Origin: Lysobacterales bacterium
GTDB lineage: Bacteria; Pseudomonadota; Gammaproteobacteria; Xanthomonadales; Xanthomonadaceae
Assembly (NCBI GenBank): GCA_020442465.1
Contig: JAGRJY010000070.1
Span: forward strand, 19,663-83,662
Length of the DNA stretch: 64,000 bases
Direction: 5' to 3'
The notes below the pieces were generated by a model. It was not told the origin of the DNA, ran no database searches, and saw only the letters and a list, made by a program, of their open reading frames with translations. Each line of letters starts with the position of its first letter. Within the stretch, counting starts at the first letter, position 1. The position numbers were made by a program, and so were the translations under genes. Positions 19,394-27,565 of this stretch are shown one piece after another.

Positions 19394-21994
19394 ATGAATT
19401 TCAGAAATATCCGTGCCATTGTCTTCTGTTTGATTGCCGCGATGCTCGCGAGCGCATGCGGAGGGGGCGGGGGAGGAGACTCCAGTGCGTTCTCGCCGCC
19501 GAGCACGAGAATCACGGCGAGCGCCACCACCACCAACCCGGCGGCAGGGCAGCATGTCGATGTCACCGTCCGCGTATCGGATGGAAATGGCGCTCCCATT
19601 TCGAACAATACAATCGTCACGGCGCTTCTTACGCCGGCGAGTCTCGGAACCATTGTGGGGATCGGTCCTGAAGGCCCTCTCGTCAACAACAACACCGCTG
19701 TTACTCAGGGTGGAGTCGCCGCGTTCCGGTTCATTGGAAACGGGTCCGGTACGGTCACAGTTACGTTCTCAGTCAGGGTGCCAGATTTGGGCAGCACAAC
19801 GCCCACCACAACGACGTTGACGTTTCAAGTCGCGCCAGGCATTGATCGTGTCACACTTCAGCCCACGACCACGACGCTGCCAATCAACGCGCTGGGTGTT
19901 GATCCGTTTGTGGGCTCCCCGTACATGTCGGAGGTTACGGTCACCGTTCGAACAGCGAGCGGACAGCTGGTGACCCAGAATGATGGATTGAATGTCTCGG
20001 TGAATCCGGTTGGCCTGACTGGTGGCTTCTCCACCTTGGACGACCCGACGACACTAGATGATCCGACAACGCCGGAGATTGAGAACAACGAGTTCCTGAA
20101 TCGGTTGGCTCAGGGCCCGGTAAACATCAATGCTGGCAAGGCGACAATCTTTTTCCACGCCTTGAATTTCTCCGGGCAGTCAACACTGACAGTAACGACG
20201 GTGGATCCGGAGACGTTGGAGACCGTGTCCGCCCAAGTCGTCTTCAACATCGTTTCCACTACTCCTCCGCTGCCGTCGAATGTGCAGGTCACACCAACGA
20301 ACAACGCACAGTACATCACTTCCTCGGGCGGACCGACGAGCTCCCAGTTCAACATTCGTGTGACTGATGCCAACGGTCAGAATGTCCCCAATCCAGCTTC
20401 TGGAAGTGCCGCTTTCAACAACCTCCGTCTCGAGCTGCTCGGAGACGCGTTGGGTGCAAGATTGAGTGGCGTCAACGCATCCGGCGGATCGGTGAATGGT
20501 TCGACAATCAGCATGGCTACTACCTCGGGGGCTGCCGGTGCCACCTTGATCAGCGGGAGCTCACCGGGCAACGTGCGGATCAGGGCGACAGCCGACCGCG
20601 CCGACAACAACGTCGACAACGGCATCAGCGATCCGGTGTTCGGCGAGCGCACCGTGGCGATCTCCGATGGCATCCTGTTCGATCTCGACATCACCCAGCC
20701 GGCTCCGGCCGAGCAACCGGTGTTCTCGAACGAAGACGGCTCGTACACCGTGCCAGTCTCCATCATCGCAACCGACCGGCTCGGCAACCCGGTGCTTCCG
20801 GGCACCACGATCACCTTCGGCCTGATCGACGAGCCGCAGCAGTTCGGCGCCGGCGACTTCTTCCTCTCGGGTCTGGATGGCGATCCGCAGGAAGGTGGCA
20901 CCCTGTTTACCGCACCGGGAGGCGCTTTCCTCACCGCCGGTGGCGGTGCGGGCCCGGGAGACGCTCTGGTGCTCTTCGGCGAAGACATCATCGGCAATCG
21001 TGACCACGAGTCTGCTCGTCGGATCACCAGCGTGAACTCGCAGACCTCGCTGACCGTACAGCGTCGCTTCAACCACAACGACACCACGGGTTCGATCGTC
21101 AATTCCGGACCGGTCCTGCCGTACGTGATCGGTCGAGCTGCCGACGGCAATATCCTTGCCTCCGCAACCACGAACGTCATCGGTGTGGCGACGACATTCA
21201 TGGACTACCCCGTCTCGAAGCTCGGCAAGGTTGCTGTCGTGTGGGCGCAGGGTGATGGCGACATCGTATCCGGCATGCCGGAGACCGTCGGTGACGCTGA
21301 ATTCCTCGCCTTCGCCGGCGTATCACCCGCCGCGCTGACTGCTGACCCGGCCACCATCATCGGCAACACGACCCAGCCGGTTACGGTCTGCGTGACCGAC
21401 GGGCTCGGCGCCGGCGTCGGCGGCATCTACGTGGGCTTCTCCTACGAAAGTTCCGAAGCCGGCACGGTGACGGTGAACGGTGTGCCGGGACCGGGTATTG
21501 CACCCGTCCCGACGAGCCTGGGCACTGGCTGCGTGACGCTGAACGTGTCCACGGCCGGCGTGCTCGGAACGGGAACGATCACGTTTACCGGTGCCGGCGC
21601 GTCCGACACAGTTGACGTGGTTACCGGCGTGCAGGTGCTGTTCGCCACTCCGTCGCGCTTCAGCGGCGAGACCACCGGTCTGGTGACGCTCAGCCTGCGT
21701 GACGCGAATGGTGTGCCGGTGAGCGGAGTGCAGCTGGTCGGCAACTGCGATCTGACACCTGCGAGCAACCCGATCCAGACGCCAACCGCGAGCACCGCGC
21801 CGGCTCCGGGTTCGACCGGCATCACCGACTCCAACGGCCAGGCGGTGTTCAGCATCGTGGCGCTTGGTGTTGACTCCTGCACCGGCACTCCGGGTGAGGC
21901 GTCGTGCACCTACACCACCTTGTTCGGTTCGCCGACCGCAGTGGTGGACATCGTGGGTCGCGATATCGGGGCGTTCAGCCCGGATTGCCCTTGA
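19394..21994 (+). CDS. Large Ig-like (Big-1-type) lipoprotein linked to the pilus operon
   Basis: An 866-residue predicted lipoprotein of unknown role. A signal peptide ends in ASAC followed by six glycines, so the mature N-terminus would be lipidated and, with Gly at +2, exported to the outer membrane. The rest consists of about six repeated beta-sandwich units with the Big-1-like pattern of alternating strands and D-x-x-G-x-P turns: VRVSDGNGAPIS, VRTASGQLVTQ, IRVTDANGQNVP, IIATDRLGNPVLP, VCVTDGLGAGVG and LSLRDANGVPVSG. It has no catalytic motif. It starts 67 bases after pilQ with GGAGA six bases before the ATG; an upstream in-frame ATG at 19331 is weaker. A terminator follows, making it the likely last gene of the pil operon. 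The first part of the gene is less GC-rich than the second. Confidence 0.8.
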   Translation: MNFRNIRAIVFCLIAAMLASACGGGGGGDSSAFSPPSTRITASATTTNPAAGQHVDVTVRVSDGNGAPISNNTIVTALLTPASLGTIVGIGPEGPLVNNNTAVTQGGVAAFRFIGNGSGTVTVTFSVRVPDLGSTTPTTTTLTFQVAPGIDRVTLQPTTTTLPINALGVDPFVGSPYMSEVTVTVRTASGQLVTQNDGLNVSVNPVGLTGGFSTLDDPTTLDDPTTPEIENNEFLNRLAQGPVNINAGKATIFFHALNFSGQSTLTVTTVDPETLETVSAQVVFNIVSTTPPLPSNVQVTPTNNAQYITSSGGPTSSQFNIRVTDANGQNVPNPASGSAAFNNLRLELLGDALGARLSGVNASGGSVNGSTISMATTSGAAGATLISGSSPGNVRIRATADRADNNVDNGISDPVFGERTVAISDGILFDLDITQPAPAEQPVFSNEDGSYTVPVSIIATDRLGNPVLPGTTITFGLIDEPQQFGAGDFFLSGLDGDPQEGGTLFTAPGGAFLTAGGGAGPGDALVLFGEDIIGNRDHESARRITSVNSQTSLTVQRRFNHNDTTGSIVNSGPVLPYVIGRAADGNILASATTNVIGVATTFMDYPVSKLGKVAVVWAQGDGDIVSGMPETVGDAEFLAFAGVSPAALTADPATIIGNTTQPVTVCVTDGLGAGVGGIYVGFSYESSEAGTVTVNGVPGPGIAPVPTSLGTGCVTLNVSTAGVLGTGTITFTGAGASDTVDVVTGVQVLFATPSRFSGETTGLVTLSLRDANGVPVSGVQLVGNCDLTPASNPIQTPTASTAPAPGSTGITDSNGQAVFSIVALGVDSCTGTPGEASCTYTTLFGSPTAVVDIVGRDIGAFSPDCP

Positions 21995-22026
21995 TTCACC
22001 GATACGGCTGATTGACATGTGATCTT

Positions 22027-22055
22027 GAGGGGAGCGAAAGCTCCCCTCTTTTTTT
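22027..22055 (+). terminator. Rho-independent terminator of the pil operon
   Basis: Nine-base-pair stem (22027-22035 with 22040-22048), GAAA tetraloop and seven consecutive Ts. The strongest terminator in the window, 32 bases past the lipoprotein stop. Confidence 0.92.
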
Positions 22056-22350
22056 GTTGGTGACCCGGGAACCTCGCGCTAGAAAAGGCGTCTAACGGCA
22101 CCGGCCCTTCCTCCTGGTGGGCGTCGCCCGGCATGAAATCAGCACCTCGCTGACTGGACCACCTGGACGCCGGAAAGCGTTGGGTCGCGACACCGACGGG
22201 CGGGCCGACTGACTGTCGCTCCGGCGAAGGGCAGGTAGCAGCGTGACAGCCGGCCTCCAGGCACAGTGCCTTCTGGCTCATTCACGCCATCTGGCCAAGC
22301 CCTAGTCTTGGCCACCCCATGAACGCATTCCACGGGCAATTCGAACTCGC

Positions 22351-23304
22351 ATGAAGACAGAATCCTTTGCCGCCCTCGAGAACGCCCTGTGCAGCCGTGT
22401 GGTTGGGCAGACGAAGTTGGTGGAACGCCTGCTGATCGCCCTCTTGGCCGACGGACACCTTCTGGTAGAGGGGGCACCCGGTCTCGCCAAGACCACCGTC
22501 ATCAAGGAAATGGCCAAGCGGGTCGAAGGCAGCTTCCACCGCATCCAGTTCACCCCGGATCTGTTGCCCGCCGATCTGACCGGCACCGACGTCTTCCTGC
22601 CCCAGGAGGGCCGATTCGAATTTCAGCCCGGGCCGCTGTTCCACAGCTTCCTCCTTGCCGACGAGATCAACCGAGCGCCGGCAAAGGTTCAGTCCGCCCT
22701 ACTGGAAGCGATGGGGGAACGACAAATCACGGTAGGCAAACGAACCTACCCCCTTTCGAAGTACTTCCTGGTCATGGCAACGCAGAACCCGATCGAGCAG
22801 GAAGGAACCTACGCGCTTCCCGAGGCGCAGCTGGACCGCTTTCTCATGCACGTGCAGATCGGCTATCCCGATGCACATACCGAATCCGAGATCTTGCGGA
22901 TCGCTCGCGATGCCGGTCGCGACGACCGGCCCGCGGAGGTGCTGGTCTCGGAGCAGGACATCGAGCGCGCGCGCGCGGAAGTGGCGGAGCTGCATCTTGC
23001 CGATGTGCTGGAGGACTATATCGTCGAGATCGTGCAGGCGACGCGCGGCAAGAGTCGCTACGGCAAGGAGGCCGCCGCGGACATTGCCTTTGGCGCCAGC
23101 CCGCGCGGCTCGATCGCACTTGAACGCTGCGCCCGAGCCAAGGCTTGGCTGTCCGGGCGCGAGTACGTCACGCCCGAAGACGTGCAGCAGGTGGCCGAGG
23201 ATGTGCTGCGGCATCGTGTGCTCGTGACCTACGAGGCCGAGGCACGCGGAGTGACGAGCTCGGCCTTGATCGATCGAATTCTGCAGGCCATCCCGCTGCC
23301 TTGA
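22351..23304 (+). CDS. MoxR family AAA+ ATPase
   Basis: Chaperone-like AAA+ ATPase that typically acts with VWA-domain partners encoded next to it. The 317 residues contain Walker A (EGAPGLAKTT, about 40-49), Walker B with the arginine-finger neighbourhood (LLADEINRAPAKVQSALLEAMGE, about 107-129), sensor 1 (MATQNPIEQEGTYALPEAQLDRF) and the C-terminal lid. It is the first gene of a six-gene run whose members all overlap or nearly overlap, so it probably energises or assembles the downstream membrane VWA complex. A 295-base gap separates it from the previous terminator; no clear promoter was seen there. Confidence 0.94.
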   Translation: MKTESFAALENALCSRVVGQTKLVERLLIALLADGHLLVEGAPGLAKTTVIKEMAKRVEGSFHRIQFTPDLLPADLTGTDVFLPQEGRFEFQPGPLFHSFLLADEINRAPAKVQSALLEAMGERQITVGKRTYPLSKYFLVMATQNPIEQEGTYALPEAQLDRFLMHVQIGYPDAHTESEILRIARDAGRDDRPAEVLVSEQDIERARAEVAELHLADVLEDYIVEIVQATRGKSRYGKEAAADIAFGASPRGSIALERCARAKAWLSGREYVTPEDVQQVAEDVLRHRVLVTYEAEARGVTSSALIDRILQAIPLP

Positions 23305-23323
23305 TCCGAGAGTGACGGGATTC

Positions 23324-24244
23324 ATGAGTGACGGCACGCACTACCGACTCGAAGAACTGATCGCGCTCGAACACGAGGCGGTCGTGGTGATTCGTGAGCC
23401 GGGTCGTCGTAGCAAGGAGTCGAGCGCAGGGCTGCGTCGCGCGCCGTTTCGCGGCCGCGGAATGGATTACGCCGAATCACGCCCGTACGCCGTTGGCGAT
23501 GACGTCAGGCATGTGGACTGGCGAGTGACGGCGCGTACGGGCCAACTTCACAGCAAGCTGTTTCACCCGGAGCGCGACCGGATCAGTGTGGCCCTGTATC
23601 CGCGAGAGGCGCGCCTGCGGTTCGGAACCCGTGCCTGCTTCAAGTCTGCGCAGGCCGCGCGTGTGGCCGCCTGCTTCCTATGGCGAGCGCTTCACCAGGG
23701 TGATCGTAGTATGGCCACCTCGTTCGGCGAACGATGGGAGGAAATTGCTCCCATGCAGGGTCGCAAGGGCGTGCTGCGCACGCTGGCCGGACTGGAACGC
23801 TGGCAACTCGAAGCCGGGCAGTTCGCGGATGCCATGCCGGCGCCGACCAGCGCCGAGGAAGCGCTGCATCGGGTGCAGCGCCACGCACGGGCCGGCGCGC
23901 GTCTGCTCCTGCTTCTCGACGAGCAGGATGCCAGCGAGGGCATGATCCGCCAGTGTGGGCAGATGCAGAGGCACCACGACGTGCTGGTGGGCCTGCTTGT
24001 CGACCCGATCGAATACGAACCGGTACCACCGGGGCGCTATCCCGTGCGCGTCGGCGAGACGCGCGCCTGGCTCGGGCTGGGCGACGCCGCGATCGGCGAG
24101 GCATGGCGGGCGCATTTCCACTCGCGATGGGCCGACATCAGTGCGGCATTGCGCGAGCGGGGTGTGCGCAATGCCCTGGTGTCGACCACGGCTCGACCGG
24201 CCGAAGCGCTGCGCGACGTTCTCGAGAACAGGGGGCTGTCGTGA
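23324..24244 (+). CDS. DUF58 domain protein of the MoxR/Bat operon
   Basis: A 306-residue soluble protein. The N-terminal half carries the DUF58 signature: GRGMDYAESRPYAVGDDVRHVDWRVTARTGQLHSKLFHPERDR, at about residues 46-88. The C-terminal half looks like a degenerate VWA fold. DUF58 proteins nearly always follow MoxR ATPases; their molecular role is not established. The ATG at 23324 is preceded by GACGGGA; an in-frame GTG at 23312 would add four residues. The stop overlaps the next start (GTGA). Confidence 0.9.
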   Translation: MSDGTHYRLEELIALEHEAVVVIREPGRRSKESSAGLRRAPFRGRGMDYAESRPYAVGDDVRHVDWRVTARTGQLHSKLFHPERDRISVALYPREARLRFGTRACFKSAQAARVAACFLWRALHQGDRSMATSFGERWEEIAPMQGRKGVLRTLAGLERWQLEAGQFADAMPAPTSAEEALHRVQRHARAGARLLLLLDEQDASEGMIRQCGQMQRHHDVLVGLLVDPIEYEPVPPGRYPVRVGETRAWLGLGDAAIGEAWRAHFHSRWADISAALRERGVRNALVSTTARPAEALRDVLENRGLS

Positions 24245-24729
24245 GCGGGCCAGCGTCGGGCGCGCCGGCGAACGCCATGGACCTGCCCCTGCGGGATATT
24301 CATCTGCCTCCTGAACCTTCCTGGTGGCCCCCCGCGCCCGGATGGTGGTTGCTTGCGGCGGTCCTGCTGATTGCTGTCTTCTTGCTCTACCGTCGACTGC
24401 GCGCACAAGCCCTTGCCCGGCGCGCGCGACGCCGGGTGTTGAGCCAGTTTGAGGCCGAGCTCGCTCAACGCAGCGATGCCACCGACCGCTTGCGCTGCGC
24501 GGCGGCATTCCTGCGGCGCTGGCAGATGAAGACGCGCCCCGATCTGGTCGCCTTGCGCGGAGAAGCGTGGCTCGAGTGGCTGGACGCCGATGCCGCCGAG
24601 CGTCCGTACAGTCAGGGCCCGGGACGCATGCTGGTCGACGCGCTGTATCGGCCCGACTGCGAGCGGGAAGCTGCCGATGCCTGCGTCGCACTGGTGCGCG
24701 ACACGCTGGCACGTGGGGTGCCGGCATGA
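24241..24729 (+). CDS. DUF4381 domain membrane protein
   Basis: A 162-residue single-pass membrane protein. After a short tail with MDLPLRDIHLPPEPSWWPPAPGWW it has one transmembrane helix (about residues 37-55), then a basic, mostly helical cytoplasmic domain. This is the DUF4381 pattern, with the invariant LxDIHLP and WPPAPGWW segments, found between DUF58 and VWA genes of Bat operons. The GTG at 24241 overlaps the DUF58 stop; the stop overlaps the next ATG. Function unknown; location suggests a structural part of the Bat complex. Confidence 0.88.
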   Translation: MSGPASGAPANAMDLPLRDIHLPPEPSWWPPAPGWWLLAAVLLIAVFLLYRRLRAQALARRARRRVLSQFEAELAQRSDATDRLRCAAAFLRRWQMKTRPDLVALRGEAWLEWLDADAAERPYSQGPGRMLVDALYRPDCEREAADACVALVRDTLARGVPA

Positions 24730-25697
24730 GCCTGATGTGGCCTTGGCTTCTGCTGACCATGCCGTTGCCATGGCTGCTGGGGCGGTGGCGACGACGCGCC
24801 GACGTGGAAGGGCCGGCGCCATTCTGGCCCTACGGCACCCAGGTCGGCGCCATCCAACTGGATGCGCGTGCCACGCGCGTTCGCATGCCCTGGCTGCACA
24901 CCCTGGCTTGGGCGGCGGTCTGTCTTGCAGCCGCGCGTCCGGTGACCTGGTCCGAGGCCCGGCAGCCACCGGTCAGCGGCAGGGAGTTGATGCTGGCGGT
25001 CGACGTGTCCGGCAGCATGGCCGCGGACGACATGGAGATTGCCGGCCGGCGCGTCGACCGGCTCGGCGCCGTCAAGGCGGTGGTCGGGGATTTCCTCGCC
25101 CGGCGCGCCGGAGATCGCGTTGGCCTGATCCTGTTCGGCCAGCAGGCTTATCTGCTCACGCCGCTGACCTTCGACCACTCAAGCGTCGCCTACCAGTTGA
25201 ACACCAGCACGGTGGGTATCGCCGGGCGCGAGACGGCGATCGGTGATGCCATCGGTCTTGCGGTCAAGCGCATGCGTGATTCCGCGGCATCACAACGCGT
25301 GCTCATTCTGCTCACCGATGGCGTCAACACCGCCGGGGCACTGACGCCCGAGCAGGCGACCCAGTTGGCCAGTGACCTGGGACTTCGCATCCACACCATT
25401 GGCATCGGCAGCAATGAGCCTTCGCGCCAGGGCATGTTCGGGCTGTTGTTGCCGAGCCCGCCCGCGGAGATCGACGAGGCCGGGCTTCAGCGCATTGCCC
25501 AACAGACGGGAGGACGGTACTTCCGCGCGCGCGATGCCACCGAGCTTGCCGCCATCTATGCCGAACTCGACCGACTCGAAGCCGTCGAAACCGAAGGCGA
25601 AGTGCACCGTTTGAGAGTCGAGTGGTTCTGGGCGCCGCTGTTGCTGGCTCTGCTTGGGTTGGCCATCCGGCGTCATCGGTCGGAGCGACCCGCGTGA
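24726..25697 (+). CDS. VWA domain membrane protein (BatA-like)
   Basis: A 323-residue protein with an N-terminal membrane anchor, a second helix near residues 57-73, a von Willebrand A domain and a C-terminal transmembrane helix (about 296-315). The MIDAS metal site is intact: DVSGSM near residues 94-99, the threonine in the TPLTF region, and the aspartate in LLTDG near 197. The order of membrane-VWA-membrane matches BatA/BatB. These proteins are linked to oxidative and envelope stress resistance and virulence in other bacteria; the role here is inferred. Start overlaps the preceding stop (ATGA) and the end overlaps the next GTG. Confidence 0.9.
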   Translation: MSLMWPWLLLTMPLPWLLGRWRRRADVEGPAPFWPYGTQVGAIQLDARATRVRMPWLHTLAWAAVCLAAARPVTWSEARQPPVSGRELMLAVDVSGSMAADDMEIAGRRVDRLGAVKAVVGDFLARRAGDRVGLILFGQQAYLLTPLTFDHSSVAYQLNTSTVGIAGRETAIGDAIGLAVKRMRDSAASQRVLILLTDGVNTAGALTPEQATQLASDLGLRIHTIGIGSNEPSRQGMFGLLLPSPPAEIDEAGLQRIAQQTGGRYFRARDATELAAIYAELDRLEAVETEGEVHRLRVEWFWAPLLLALLGLAIRRHRSERPA

Positions 25698-27565
25698 TCG
25701 AGGCCCTGTCGAGCTTTCTGTTCCTGCGTCCGTGGTGCCTGTTGCTGCTGCTCTGGCCGCTGTGGTTGCTGCTGCGTCGCCGCACGGACTCGCGCGTCGA
25801 CGGCGACTGGCAGCGCGTCGTCGACGCACCGCTGCTGCGGGCGTTGTCAGGCGCTGCATCATCCGGAACATCCCACGCACGCGCTTGGGGACAGGCGCTG
25901 GCGCTGACGGTGGCGGTCGTCGCGTTGGCCGGGCCCTCGTGGCGCATGGTGCCGCAGCCCATGCAGTCCAATCGAGCCGCCTTGGTTGTCGTCGTCGATC
26001 TCTCGCAGGGCATGCTGGCCGCCGACCAGAAACCGTCGCGGTTGCAGCATGCGCGATTCCGTTTGCTCGACCTGCTGGCGCTGCGCAAGGAAGGCCAGAC
26101 TGCCCTCGTGGCCTATGCCGGCGCGGCCTTTACGGTGGCGCCCCTGACCGACGACCAGGCGACACTCAGCGAACTGGTGCGCGGTCTCGATCCTGCCATC
26201 ATGCCGCTTGATGGCAACAACCTCGCGGACGGTCTGCGGCTGGCTGGCGAGCTGCTGCAGCAGGCGGGCGCAGGGCGCGGAGACGTGCTCGTCGTGACCT
26301 ACGGCGCCGATGCTGCCGCGGTGAACGCGGCCGAGACGTTGCGCGCGGCGGGACACCGCGTGTCGGTGTTCGCGTTGGGCAGCGAATCCGGCGCCCCGAT
26401 TCCACTCCCCGGCGGAGGATTCGTTCGCGATGGATCGGGAAGTCTGGTGATGTCCCGCGCCGACCTGGGTCAGCTCGGCGCACTAGCGGGCAGCGGCGGT
26501 GGCAGTCTCCTGCCTGCCATGAGTGAAGCCGGACAGCTGCTGTCGGCGGTCGGGGCCGAGCATCTCGATGCGGATACGGAATCGACATCGGATGCGCTGC
26601 TGCGCATCGACGATGGCCCGTGGCTGGTGCTGCTTCTCTTGCCCCTGATGGCCTGGCAGCTGGTGCGTGGCCGCGCCTGGCTGGCGGCTCTGGTGCTCGT
26701 GCTCGGCTGGCCGCAACCCTCGCAGGCGATGAGCTGGGACAGTCTGTGGCTGAATGACGATCAGCGTGCCCACCGCGCCCTGCTTGAGGACGATGCCGGG
26801 AAGGCGCGCGAGCTCGCGCGGAATCCGGCGCTGAAAGGAAGCGCGGCGTACCGGGACGGCGATTTCGGCGCTGCGGCCGAGGCGTTTGCCGAGGCGCGCG
26901 ATGATGCCGACGCGCAGTACAACCGCGGCAACGCCCTGGCACGTGGCGGCGCGCTGCAGGAAGCCATCGCGGCTTACGACGAGGCGCTCGCGCGTGCCCC
27001 CGATATGGAAGACGCCGCCTACAACAAGGCGCTGGTCGAAGAAATGCTGCGCCAGCAGCAGTCTTCGGACTCGCAGCAGGACCCGTCACAGGATCAGGAT
27101 TCGCAGTCGTCGCAGAGTCCGCAGCAGGGCCAGGGCGACGATGCCTCGCAGGGTGAAGATTCGTCGCAGGAAGGTGACGACGAAGGGAAGCAAGGCGAGT
27201 CGTCGGAAAGCCAGGACCAGCAGTCGGGCGACAGCAAGGACGGCCAGGATCAGCCATCGGATGGCGAAACCTCCGACGCTGCGGACAGCGCGGACCAACA
27301 GCCGTCCGATCCCGGTCAGGAGAGTCGCGACGCGCTCAGCAAGCAGATCGATCAGGCGCTCCAGCAGTCCGAGGCACAACAGCAGGAATCGGGCGAGGCC
27401 GATGCCAAGCCCGACCCGCAGACCGCGCTCAGCGCCGAAGAGCTCGAGCGTGCCCAGGCGACGGATCAATGGCTGCGCCGAATCCCCGACGATCCCAGCG
27501 GGTTGCTGCGACGCAAGTTCGCGATCGAATACCGGCGCCGCCTGGCGAACGAGGAACAACCATGA
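25694..27565 (+). CDS. VWA and TPR fusion protein (BatB/BatC-like)
   Basis: A 623-residue fusion. Residues 1-340 resemble BatB: two N-terminal hydrophobic segments, a VWA domain and a C-terminal helix pair (WLVLLLLPLMAWQLV near 309-323). Its MIDAS site is altered, with DLSQGM where DxSxS is expected. Residues about 350-450 hold TPR-type repeats (AQYNRGNALARGGALQEAIAAYDEALARAPDMEDAAYNKALV). A long Gln/Ser/Asp/Glu-rich low-complexity stretch (about 455-575) follows, then a short basic tail. The fusion of BatB- and BatC-like parts is known in gammaproteobacteria. The GTG at 25694 overlaps the upstream stop; the end overlaps batD by four bases. Confidence 0.9.
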   Translation: MIEALSSFLFLRPWCLLLLLWPLWLLLRRRTDSRVDGDWQRVVDAPLLRALSGAASSGTSHARAWGQALALTVAVVALAGPSWRMVPQPMQSNRAALVVVVDLSQGMLAADQKPSRLQHARFRLLDLLALRKEGQTALVAYAGAAFTVAPLTDDQATLSELVRGLDPAIMPLDGNNLADGLRLAGELLQQAGAGRGDVLVVTYGADAAAVNAAETLRAAGHRVSVFALGSESGAPIPLPGGGFVRDGSGSLVMSRADLGQLGALAGSGGGSLLPAMSEAGQLLSAVGAEHLDADTESTSDALLRIDDGPWLVLLLLPLMAWQLVRGRAWLAALVLVLGWPQPSQAMSWDSLWLNDDQRAHRALLEDDAGKARELARNPALKGSAAYRDGDFGAAAEAFAEARDDADAQYNRGNALARGGALQEAIAAYDEALARAPDMEDAAYNKALVEEMLRQQQSSDSQQDPSQDQDSQSSQSPQQGQGDDASQGEDSSQEGDDEGKQGESSESQDQQSGDSKDGQDQPSDGETSDAADSADQQPSDPGQESRDALSKQIDQALQQSEAQQQESGEADAKPDPQTALSAEELERAQATDQWLRRIPDDPSGLLRRKFAIEYRRRLANEEQP

